A model generated the notes under the pieces. The model made no database searches. It was not told the DNA's origin and saw nothing but the letters and a program-made list of their open reading frames with translations. Both the position numbers and the translations under genes were made by a program. Below, in pieces: positions 33,101-43,171 of a stretch of DNA of 64,000 bases. The stretch is from Amycolatopsis iheyensis (GTDB lineage Bacteria > Actinomycetota > Actinomycetes > Mycobacteriales > Pseudonocardiaceae). Location of the stretch: positions 372,001 through 436,000 of the forward strand of contig NZ_JAMXQV010000004.1 of assembly GCF_024703995.1 (NCBI RefSeq), written 5' to 3'. Position 1 is the stretch's first letter; every line of letters begins with the position of its first letter.

Positions 33101-35136
33101 CAGGCGGCCTCGAAGGCGTCCTGGAAGCGGTCGCGCAGCTCGACGATGCCCTCGGCGTCCGGCTTGGCCATCACCTTCTGGTCGATGCGCAGGCCGAAGT
33201 CATAGATCCAGCACGCGCCGCCGTCCTCGCGGTGCAGCTCGTACGGCCGCTCGTCGACCACCTCGACGCCCATCGCCTGCAGCACCGGCAGGACCTTCGA
33301 CAGCGTCACGCCTTCGCCGCGCAGGTACAGCTTGAACCGGCGCTCGCCGGGTTCGGCGTCCTCGGGCAGGTAGAACGACAGCGCGAGGTCGCCCTCGTCG
33401 GTCAGCGAGTCGAGGGCACGCAGGTCGGCCAGGGCCTCCGCGGCCGAGAAGTCCTCCTTGTAGCCCTCGGGGAACACCATCGCGAAGCGCTGGCCCTGTT
33501 CGGTCGCCGACTCCTCGCCGACGATCCCGACCGCGACACCGCCGTCCGAGCGCTCACGGCGCTCGTCGAGCACCGCCTCGACCATCCGGTCGTCCCAGCT
33601 GCGGACCGCGGTGTTGAGCCGCTCCTGGATCCGCTGCGTGTCGGGCTCCAGCCGCCGCGACGGGTCGGTGTGCACCATGAAGTGCACCTGTGCCAGCACG
33701 GTCTCCCCGATCCGGGCGCTGTACTCGAGCTGGGTGCCTTCGAGCTCTTCGAGCAGGACCTCCTGCATGGCCAGCCGCGACCGCGTCGTGTAGCGGTCCT
33801 GCGGGAGGTAGACGAGGCAGGAGTAGAAGCGGCCGTACGGGTCGCGGCGCAGGAACAGCCGCAGCCGGCGGCGGTCCGACAGCGTGATCGCGCCGGTCGT
33901 CGTCGCGTAGAGGGAGTCGGTGTCGGCCGAGAACAGGTCCGCGCGCGGCCAGTTCTGCAGCACCTCGAGCATCCGCTGGCCGGAGAAGGACTCCATCGGG
34001 AACCCGGCGCGGTGGATGACCTCGCGGACGCGCTTGCACACCACCGGGATGTCGAGCACGTTCTCGTGCAGCGCGGTGGTGGTGAACATGCCGAGGAAGC
34101 GGTGTTCGCCGGTGACGTTGCCTTCGGCGTCGAAGGTCTTCACGCCGACGTAGTACGGGTAGACCGGGCGGTGCACGGTCGAGGGCGCGCTCGCCTGGGT
34201 GAGCACCAGCAGCGACGGCGCGAGCGCGGTGGCGGCGGTGTCCGGGCCGGCGGTGAGACCGCGGGCGGCCAGGCTGTCCTGGCGGAGCACGCCGAGGCCG
34301 GAGGCGAGGACCGCGCGCAGGGCGGGCTCGTCGGTGTCCGGGTGCGGGTTGTCGACCAGCTCGTAGCGCCGGTAGCCGAGGAACGTGAAGTGGTCGTCGG
34401 CCAGCCAGCGCAGCAACCGGGCGCCTTCGGCGACCTCGGCCTGCGGCAGGTTCGGCGGGGCGGTCTCGAGTTCGCTCGCGAGCTGGCAGGCCGTCTGGGC
34501 CATCTTCTCGGCGTCCTCGACGACCTCGCGGACGTCGCCCAGCACGCTGGAGAGCCGGTTGTCGAGCTCGCGGGCGCGGTTCGGGTCGGTGACGAAGTCG
34601 ATCTCGATGTACATCCACGACTCGGCGGCCGAGTTCGCGGGCGGCTCGGCCGGGTCGGCCTCGGGGTGGACTTCCTGCAGCTCGCCGGTCAGGTCGCGGC
34701 TGACCACGACGATCGGGTGGACGATCCGCTGCACCTGCACGCCGTCGCGGGCGAACTCGGCGGCGATCGAGTCGACGAGGTAGGGCATGTCGTCGGTGAC
34801 GACCTGCACGACGGTGGCCTCGCGCGCCCACCCGTCTTCGGCGACGGTGGGGTTCAGCAGCCGCACGGCCGGGCGGCCGGGCATCCGGTGCTTGGCCAGC
34901 TGCAGGTGCGAGCGGACGGCGCCGACGAGGTTGACGGGCTCGTCACCGACGATCTCTTCGGCCGGGATGTGCCGGTAGTAGAGCCGGATCAGCTCCCCGA
35001 TCTCCGGCGCCAGCCCGGCGGCGGCGTCGATCAGGTCGTCCCTGATCTGTTCCGGGCTGGCCGGGGAACGCTGACCGAACTCGGGTTCGGTTTCGGCTCC
35101 GGTTCCGGGTGGGGACGAGACTCCGGTCGAGCTCAT
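30151..35136 (-). CDS. gdh: NAD-specific glutamate dehydrogenase, large type
   Basis: 1661 residues from the ATG at 35136, which follows CTGGAGAG. It is the 180-kDa class (Bac_GDH): a long N-terminal regulatory region with ACT-like parts (about 1-700), then a catalytic core with [40 protein letters not shown] and the NAD domain [16 protein letters not shown]. It oxidises glutamate to 2-oxoglutarate and ammonium. In mycobacteria this enzyme (Rv2476c) is restrained by the FHA protein GarA, which is not in this window. It is first in an operon with the thioesterase and the Rv2474c-like gene. Confidence 0.96.
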   Translation of the reverse strand: [1661 protein letters not shown]

Positions 35137-35931
35137 TCGAGACAACTCTCCAGTATGCGTGAGGTGGCACCGTGCCGGCTCTTCGTTGGGCCGGACCATC
35201 CCCACACTAATGCGCCGGGGCCGGGGAACACATGAAGACCCTGCGGCCCGGAATCCCTTCCGGGGCAGCGGATTCGCGTGATCGGTCAAGCTACTGACGG
35301 GTTGGGTTTTCGTGGTGTGGGAGGCGCTGACCAGCCTCGCTCGGTGCGGGCTGTCGCTCGTGGCAGCAACGTGATCGGTTCAGTTGATCGGGCTTTCGCC
35401 CGTTCGCCGAAGCTTCACGGCCGGTCGGCGACCTCGCTCGGCGGCCGGATTCGCCGGGGTGGGGGTCGCGGTCGGTCGGCGACGGATAGGGGTGGTTCGG
35501 CGCTGGGTCGGTGCCGGGTGGGGCGGTGGGCGGTGGTTTCGGGCTGGGTCGGGGTGAAGTCCGGGGCTTTTGGTCGCTTCTCGGCGCGGGTCGTGGGGGT
35601 TGCTCCCGGCGCGGTCTTGGCAGGGGTGTCCGGAAAGGGGCGTTCAGGACATCCGGGGTGCTGTGGGGCGCGGCGCTCCGGGCGGCCCTCGCGGTGGGCG
35701 GGCCGGCGCGGTCGCGCGAGACGCTGGCAGGCCCTCGCGGCGCGGCGCTTGCGCGGGCGGCGCGGGTCGGCTGAGCCGCGGGTCCCCGGCTTGTCGCGGG
35801 CGGCGGCGACCGTGCGGGACCACCAGGCGGGAGCGGGTCAGCCGAGCTGCGGCACCCCGACCTCGTCGCAGGCGCCGGCGGCCGAGCGCGGCAGGTCGGC
35901 TGAGCTACGGCGCCCGGCTTCGCGGGCGGGG
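35137..35931. other. Long gene-free region between gdh and the 894-residue protein gene
   Basis: About 795 bases. The first 100 or so, before gdh, should hold its promoter. The rest is G-rich on the plus strand with open frames on both strands that are all Gly/Arg/Ala/Pro-rich and lack start signals or known motifs. I see no gene, RNA or ordered repeat; it may be decayed sequence. Confidence 0.5.
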
Positions 35932-38616
35932 TCAGTCGCCGGAGCTGTGGCGGCGGGACTCCGAGACTTCGGCGCCGTGGCCGTTGCGGCCGTGGCCGTT
36001 GCGGCGGCTCGGTTCGCCGGAGCCCAGCTGCTTCACCAGGGCGGCCGCGCTGGCCGTGCCTGCCTGGTGTTCGGCCAGGGCGCGGGCGAGGAGGTCGGCG
36101 AGGCCGGCGTCCGGTGGGGGCTCGTCCTCCGCGATCGCGCGGGCGTAGCTCTCCGGGAACGGGGCCGTCGCCGGCGTCCAGTGGCCGAAGTCCTCCATCG
36201 GCTCCAGGGACGGCGGCATCCGCAGCCGCGGCAGCCACGGCTCGGCTTCGTCGCGGTAGTCCGGCACCGAGGGCGGTTCGTCCTCGGGGCGCGGCGGCGG
36301 GGCGAGCTCGGGCTCGGGCCGCGGCTCCTCCGCACGGACCTCGGCGTCCTCCGCCCGGCGACGGCCACCGCTGGCACCACCACCCGACGACGAGATGCCC
36401 AGCCGGTCCAGCACCGACCGCGCGGCGACCGAACCGTGCTCGGCGTCGTGCCGGGTGGAGGGCTGCGGCTCACGTCGGGGCTCGGGCTCCCACGACTCCC
36501 GCTCGGCGGCGGGCTCAGGAGCCAACGGCAAGGCGGGCGTGATCCGAGCGGGCGCCGACTCGCGCTCGGCGGCCGTCTCGCGCAGGCGGGATTCCGCCAG
36601 GGCGGCCCACGAGAACTTGGTCTTCGCGGGCTCGGCTTCCGCGGGCTCCGGCGCGGATCGAACCTCGACGAAGTCCGGCCGGAACTCGGGCTCCGCCGGC
36701 TGCTCATCGGCAGGGCGGTCCGCGGAGGTCGAGCGAGCGTAGATCGGCTCGGCCGACGGACCGGACCGCCCGTGGCTCGGCTCAGTCGCCTCCCGCGACC
36801 GCACCTCAGCCTCATCGCCACGCCGATCCACCGAACTCGACCGCGCATGGCTCGACTCCGCCGGCTCCGGCGACCGCCGCGGTACCTCGGCGGTCTCCGC
36901 GCGGCGGTCAACCGGTGCCGAGCGCACCTCGATCGGCTCGCCCAGCAGCTCCGGAGATCGCCTCTCGCCGGCATCCGCACGCCGTCCCACCGGCACCTCA
37001 GCATCCGCACGCCGCTCGACCGGCCCCGACCGCACCTCAGCATCCGCACGCCGCTCAACCGGCCCCGACCGCACCTCAACATCAGCACGACGCTCAACCG
37101 GCGCCGACCGCACCTCGATCGGCTCCGGCTGCCGCCGACGTCCCGCCGACGGCACCTCAGCCTCGCCACGCCGCTCGAACGACGGCCGCCCCCCGGCAGG
37201 CCGCTCCAACGGTGCCGACCGCACGTCCACCGGCTCCGCCGACAACGCCGCCTCCGGACGCGACGCACGCACCTCGATCGGCTCCGGCCGACCCGCGGGC
37301 TCGTCACGGACCGCCGGCAGCAACGTCGTCTCCGCCGCGTCCGCCGTCACCCGGGCGCGCTCGAACGACCAGCCCAGCTGCCGTGGCTGCTCCTCGCGGC
37401 CGAACGACCACGCCGGCGCCGGTGCCGTGACCGGCTCGGCCGCCGCCACCGGGACCGGGCGGGCCGGGACCGCCTTCAGGACCTCGTCCAGATCTATGGA
37501 CGCCGGCTCGCCCGTGCCGAACTCGCCGGCCAGCACGTTGCACGCCTGCCGCCGGGCGCGGGCGTGCAGCTGCTCCGCCGCGCGCGAGCGGTACAGGCAC
37601 GCGATGGCCTCCTCCGCCTGCCCGAACCGTTCCTGCAGCTGCGCCAGCTCCAACCACAGCCGGGCGGTGACCGCCGACATCCCGTGGCGATCCGTGCTCG
37701 CCACCGCTTCGCGCACCAGCTCGATCGCCGCTTCGCCGGAGCCCGCCGGCAAATGGATGCGCGTTGCCACGGCCAGCCGTAGCCAGCCCATCGGCGCGAC
37801 GCCCGCCGCGCGCACCGGCTCGGCCAGCAACGGCTCCGCGATCTCGTACGCCATCTCCGCGTCGCCGCGGTCGAGGAGCGTGCTCACCAGCAGCAGCACC
37901 AGCCTGATCCGGACGAGCCCGCCGTCGTCGGCCGGGTTGTCCAGCTTCTCCAGGAACCCCAGACCCGTGCGCGCGGCGTCGGCCGCCGCGGTCAGGTCCC
38001 CGTGCCGGCGGCGGTGCGACGCCGTGCCGACGCGCAGCAGCGCCCGTACCAGCAGCTGGGTGTCCGCGCCGAGGGACTCGTCGCCGAGGACGAGCTTGTC
38101 CGCCTCGACCAGCACCCGGTCCAGCTCGGCCTTGCGGCCCAGCAACCCGAGGCAGCCGACCAGGTGGCACAACGCGGCGGCGCGGTGCACCGGCGACACG
38201 ACCGGGTCGGTGAGCACCGGCCGCAGCGCCGCGAGCCCGGTCAGCGGCACGCCGAGGCTGCGGGCGCAGACGGCGAGATCGATCCGCAGCCGCGCGGCGA
38301 TGTCGCCGTAGCCGGCGTGTTCGGCCGCACGCAACGCGGCGACGGCCCGCGCGACCGTGGCCGGCCGTTCGCCGAGCCGGACGCGCGCGGAGACGACCAG
38401 GCTTTCGGCCCGGATCCACTGCTCGTCGACCCCGGCGGCTTCGGACAGCGCGGCCGCCCGCTCACCGAGAACCAGCGCGAGCTCGGGCGCCCGCAGGTGC
38501 AGTGCGTCCGCGCGCTCGATGAGCCGGCCGACTGCGGAGAGGGTTCCCCCCGCATGGCCGGAGCGCCCGCTCTCCGGAGAGAGCGGGCCGCTCCGGTGCG
38601 CTTTGCTGGCTTCCAC
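35932..38616 (-). CDS. Large protein: helical repeat domain plus disordered EVRS/ERRAD repeats
   Basis: 894 residues. Residues about 30-370 are Ala/Leu-rich helix pairs of TPR type (AALSEAAGVDEQWIRAESLV, LWLELAQLQERFGQAEEAIA). From about 400 to 850 the sequence is low-complexity, charged and proline-rich, with a recurring unit EVRS-(A/G)-PVERRAD or close variants (EVRSAPVERRADV, EVRSGPVERRADA twice, EVRSAPVDRRAE). The end is RRNGHGRNGHG-rich. No catalytic motif. It begins 16 bases after ettA in the same direction, so it is probably co-transcribed; a ribosome link is speculation. Confidence 0.8.
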   Translation of the reverse strand: MEASKAHRSGPLSPESGRSGHAGGTLSAVGRLIERADALHLRAPELALVLGERAAALSEAAGVDEQWIRAESLVVSARVRLGERPATVARAVAALRAAEHAGYGDIAARLRIDLAVCARSLGVPLTGLAALRPVLTDPVVSPVHRAAALCHLVGCLGLLGRKAELDRVLVEADKLVLGDESLGADTQLLVRALLRVGTASHRRRHGDLTAAADAARTGLGFLEKLDNPADDGGLVRIRLVLLLVSTLLDRGDAEMAYEIAEPLLAEPVRAAGVAPMGWLRLAVATRIHLPAGSGEAAIELVREAVASTDRHGMSAVTARLWLELAQLQERFGQAEEAIACLYRSRAAEQLHARARRQACNVLAGEFGTGEPASIDLDEVLKAVPARPVPVAAAEPVTAPAPAWSFGREEQPRQLGWSFERARVTADAAETTLLPAVRDEPAGRPEPIEVRASRPEAALSAEPVDVRSAPLERPAGGRPSFERRGEAEVPSAGRRRQPEPIEVRSAPVERRADVEVRSGPVERRADAEVRSGPVERRADAEVPVGRRADAGERRSPELLGEPIEVRSAPVDRRAETAEVPRRSPEPAESSHARSSSVDRRGDEAEVRSREATEPSHGRSGPSAEPIYARSTSADRPADEQPAEPEFRPDFVEVRSAPEPAEAEPAKTKFSWAALAESRLRETAAERESAPARITPALPLAPEPAAERESWEPEPRREPQPSTRHDAEHGSVAARSVLDRLGISSSGGGASGGRRRAEDAEVRAEEPRPEPELAPPPRPEDEPPSVPDYRDEAEPWLPRLRMPPSLEPMEDFGHWTPATAPFPESYARAIAEDEPPPDAGLADLLARALAEHQAGTASAAALVKQLGSGEPSRRNGHGRNGHGAEVSESRRHSSGD

Positions 38617-38632
38617 GGGGAAACCCGCCCCC

Positions 38633-40309
<1,677 letters not shown>

Positions 40310-40449
40310 ACCGACGATCGTAGAGCGCTCCTGATCGCGACTCGACGCCGGTCACCGTCGGACTACCGAAAGTCAGTCCCGGATCACGGCGGGAGCATCG
40401 GATCGTCCGGTTTCCGGCGCTCGCGGCACCCGATCCGCAGCCCTCAACC

Positions 40450-42477
40450 TCAACTCGACCCCGAGGGTCGTTTCCCGTCCGCGAGGTTCTTCAACATGGC
40501 GTTGTAGGCGTTCAGCTCTTCGTCCCCGGTCACCGCTTCGCGCCGGTCGCGCCGCTTGGCCTCGCGCTCGTCCTGGCGCGACCACTGCACCAGCAGCGCG
40601 ATCAGCACGAGCAGCACCGGGATCTCGCCGGAGGCCCAGGCGATGCCGCCGCCGAGCCGCTGGTCCGACAGCAGGTCGGCGACCCACGGCAGGTGCAGCT
40701 GGCTGTAGAACGCCTGCCCGATCACGGTCTGCTTGCTCATCAGGATGACGCCGAAGAACGCGTGGAACGGCATCGCGGCGAACATCATGCCGAGCCGGCC
40801 GAGGTACGGGATGCGCCGCGGCGCCGGGTCGACGCCGATCACGGGCCAGTAGAAGACGTACCCGGCGAGGAGGAAGTGCGCGTTCATCGCCAGGTGCGCC
40901 CAGTGGTAGTTCAGCGCGTTGTCGAACAGGCCGGAGAAGTACAGCGCGTAGAACGAGCCGACGAACAGCAGCAGCGCGACCACCGGGTGGGTGAGGAACC
41001 GCGACACCGGGGAGTGCACGGCGGCGACGAGCCACTCGCGCGGCCCCGGCGGGCTGTCCTTGCCCGCGGCCGGCAGGGCACGCAGGGCGAGCGTCACCGG
41101 CCCGCCGAGCACGAACAGCACCGGCGTCACCATCGACAGCAGCATGTGGCTGCCCATGTGCACGCTGAACATCGCCGGCGAGTAGCGGCCGATGCCCGAC
41201 GACGTCGCGATCAGCAGCACCACGCAGCCGGCGATCCAGGCGACCGTGCGGCCGACCGGCCAGGTGTCGCCGCGGCGCAGCAGCCGCCGGACCCCGGCGA
41301 GGTACAGCCCGCCCAGCACGAGCGCGAGCGTCCCGTAGACGAGGTCGAAGCGGGTGTCCAGGAGCAGGCGCCACCAGGTCGGCGGGCCGTCGAGGTCGTA
41401 GCCGATCAGCAGCTCGGTCGTCGACGGCTGGGTGATCGCGTCCGCCGGTGGCGGCGTCCGGGCCAGCCCGGAGGCGATGCCGATGGTGACGAACATGATC
41501 AGGATCTCGACGGAGGCCAGGCGCAGCAGCTGCGCGCCGCCCTTGCCGTCGACGAGGTCGGCGACGCCCTTCTGCCGCTGCTGGTGGCCGAACACGCCGA
41601 GCAGGAGCAGCGCGACCGTCTTGGCGACGACCAGCAGGCCGTAGTCGGTGGTGAACAGGTCGTTCAGGCCGATCCGCACCAGCGCGTTGACCACGCCGGA
41701 GATCGCCATCACGATCCAGCAGACCAGAGCCAGCCGCGAGAACCGCTGCGCGGCCAGGCTCAGGTGGCCGCCGCGCCGGTAGCCGAGCGCCAGCAGCGCG
41801 ATCAGCCCGCCGACCCACAGCGCCGCGGCGACGAGGTGGAACAGCAGGCTGTTCGTGGCGACGTCGTGGGCGCCGCCGCTGGCGGAGTGGCCGGTGACCG
41901 CCACCGGGACGAGCCCGCCGATCGCCAGGAAGAACAGCACCGCCGTCCAGCCCCACGACAGCGCGAGCCGGCAGCCGAGCGCGACGAGGATCGCGATCAG
42001 GGCGGTCCACAGCCACGCCTTCGGCTGCTCGATGGCGCCCACGAGGTCGAGCAGCGTCTGCGGGTCCAGGACGTCGCCGAAGGGCTTCCCGGCGGTGTCG
42101 GCGGCGGTGAAGGCGACCGAGAGCAGGGCCGCGCCGAACCACACCCAGGCGGCGACGCCGGCCGCGCGCAGGGCGCCGTAGCCCTCGGGGCCGAGCGTGC
42201 CGGACTTCTGCGGGGGCACCAGGAACGCGGCGAGCAGCAGCGAGCCGACGCAGATCACCGACGCGGCTTCGGACAGCACGCGCATCACGGTGATGCCGTA
42301 CTTGGTGACCAGGCCCGGATCCGGCAGGCCGGCGATGACGTACCCGGCCCCGCCGGTGAGGGCGATCAGCCCGATCGCGACGACGGCGGCCAGCAGCACG
42401 CCGACCGAGAGCAGGGGCAGCACGCTCGCCCGGCGCTGCGTGGGGACGTCGGACTTCGGCACGGACTGCTCGGACAC
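40450..42477 (-). CDS. Fused CopD copper protein / CtaG cytochrome c oxidase assembly protein
   Basis: 675 residues from the GTG at 42477. Many membrane helices. The N-terminal half is CopD-like (PQTLLDLVGAIEQPKAWLWT, VTGHSASGGAHDVATNSLLF, HLVAAALWVGGLIALLAL with its His residues). The C-terminal half is CtaG_Caa3-like (YSPAMFSVHMGSHMLLSMVT, HWAHLAMNAHFLLAGYVFYW, MMFAAMPFHAFFGVILMSKQ), with conserved His and Met residues. The fused protein is thought to move copper across the membrane for cytochrome oxidase maturation. It stands alone between ettA and a phosphatase gene that is divergent from it. Confidence 0.92.
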   Translation of the reverse strand: MSEQSVPKSDVPTQRRASVLPLLSVGVLLAAVVAIGLIALTGGAGYVIAGLPDPGLVTKYGITVMRVLSEAASVICVGSLLLAAFLVPPQKSGTLGPEGYGALRAAGVAAWVWFGAALLSVAFTAADTAGKPFGDVLDPQTLLDLVGAIEQPKAWLWTALIAILVALGCRLALSWGWTAVLFFLAIGGLVPVAVTGHSASGGAHDVATNSLLFHLVAAALWVGGLIALLALGYRRGGHLSLAAQRFSRLALVCWIVMAISGVVNALVRIGLNDLFTTDYGLLVVAKTVALLLLGVFGHQQRQKGVADLVDGKGGAQLLRLASVEILIMFVTIGIASGLARTPPPADAITQPSTTELLIGYDLDGPPTWWRLLLDTRFDLVYGTLALVLGGLYLAGVRRLLRRGDTWPVGRTVAWIAGCVVLLIATSSGIGRYSPAMFSVHMGSHMLLSMVTPVLFVLGGPVTLALRALPAAGKDSPPGPREWLVAAVHSPVSRFLTHPVVALLLFVGSFYALYFSGLFDNALNYHWAHLAMNAHFLLAGYVFYWPVIGVDPAPRRIPYLGRLGMMFAAMPFHAFFGVILMSKQTVIGQAFYSQLHLPWVADLLSDQRLGGGIAWASGEIPVLLVLIALLVQWSRQDEREAKRRDRREAVTGDEELNAYNAMLKNLADGKRPSGSS

Positions 42478-42532
42478 ACCCTGAGGGTATGCCCAGCCCC
42501 GGTCAGGCCCGTGTGACGGGCAGGATGGGGCC

Positions 42533-43171
42533 GTGAAGATGATCCTGCTGCGGCACGCCGAGTCGCTCGGCAACGTCGACGAGCTCGCCTACACGCGGAT
42601 CCCCGACCACGCCCTGCCGCTGACGGAGAAGGGCCGCCGGGAGGCGCTCGCCGTGGCGCCGGAGATCACCCGGCTGCTCGACGGCGCGCGGCCCGCGGTC
42701 TACGTCAGCCCGTACCTGCGCACCCGGGAAACGTTGCGGCTGCTGGACATCGAGGCTTCGTGCGAGCGGCTGCTGCAGGAGCCGCGGCTGCGCGAGCAGG
42801 ACTGGGGCAACCTGCAGGACCCGGCCGAGCAGGAGATCCAGAAGGCGCGGCGGCACGAGTTCGGGCACTTCTTCTACCGGCTGCCCTTCGGCGAGTCGGG
42901 CGCGGACGTCGACGACCGCGTCGCGGCGTTCCTGTCGGACCTGCGGCAGCGCGACGAACATCACCCCGGCGCGGTCCTGATCGTCTCGCACGGGCTCACG
43001 CTGCGGCTGCTGTGCCGCCGGCTGTTCGGCTGGAGCATCGAGCTGTTCGAGTCGCTGTCCAACCCGGCGACCTGCGAATACCGCGTCCTGGACGAACACG
43101 ACGGCAAGTGGTCGCTCGACCGCCCGTTCGCCCAGTGGCGGGACTCACCCGACGGGGAAACGCAGCTCTAG
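42533..43171 (+). CDS. Histidine phosphatase family protein
   Basis: 212 residues from the GTG at 42533. The phosphoglycerate-mutase-like motif MILLRHAESLGN gives the catalytic RHxE-type site (His 8), with the second Arg/His pair in SPYLRTRETL and the distal catalytic His in VLIVSHGLTLRLL. The acidic residue E in EQDWGNLQD fits the usual proton donor. The substrate is a phosphoester, unidentified. The 3' end overlaps the histidine kinase gene on the other strand by 27 bases. Confidence 0.9.
   Translation: MKMILLRHAESLGNVDELAYTRIPDHALPLTEKGRREALAVAPEITRLLDGARPAVYVSPYLRTRETLRLLDIEASCERLLQEPRLREQDWGNLQDPAEQEIQKARRHEFGHFFYRLPFGESGADVDDRVAAFLSDLRQRDEHHPGAVLIVSHGLTLRLLCRRLFGWSIELFESLSNPATCEYRVLDEHDGKWSLDRPFAQWRDSPDGETQL

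Noticed and set aside
31300..35235. Very long plus-strand frame opposite gdh
   Set aside because: Shadow frame caused by the third-position GC bias of gdh; composition is Val/Arg/Gly-heavy and no start signal or domain is visible.
35278..37782. 834-codon plus-strand frame over the gene-free region and the 894-residue gene
   Set aside because: The second half is antisense to the ettA-linked gene, the first half is low-complexity Gly/Arg, and no motif is seen.
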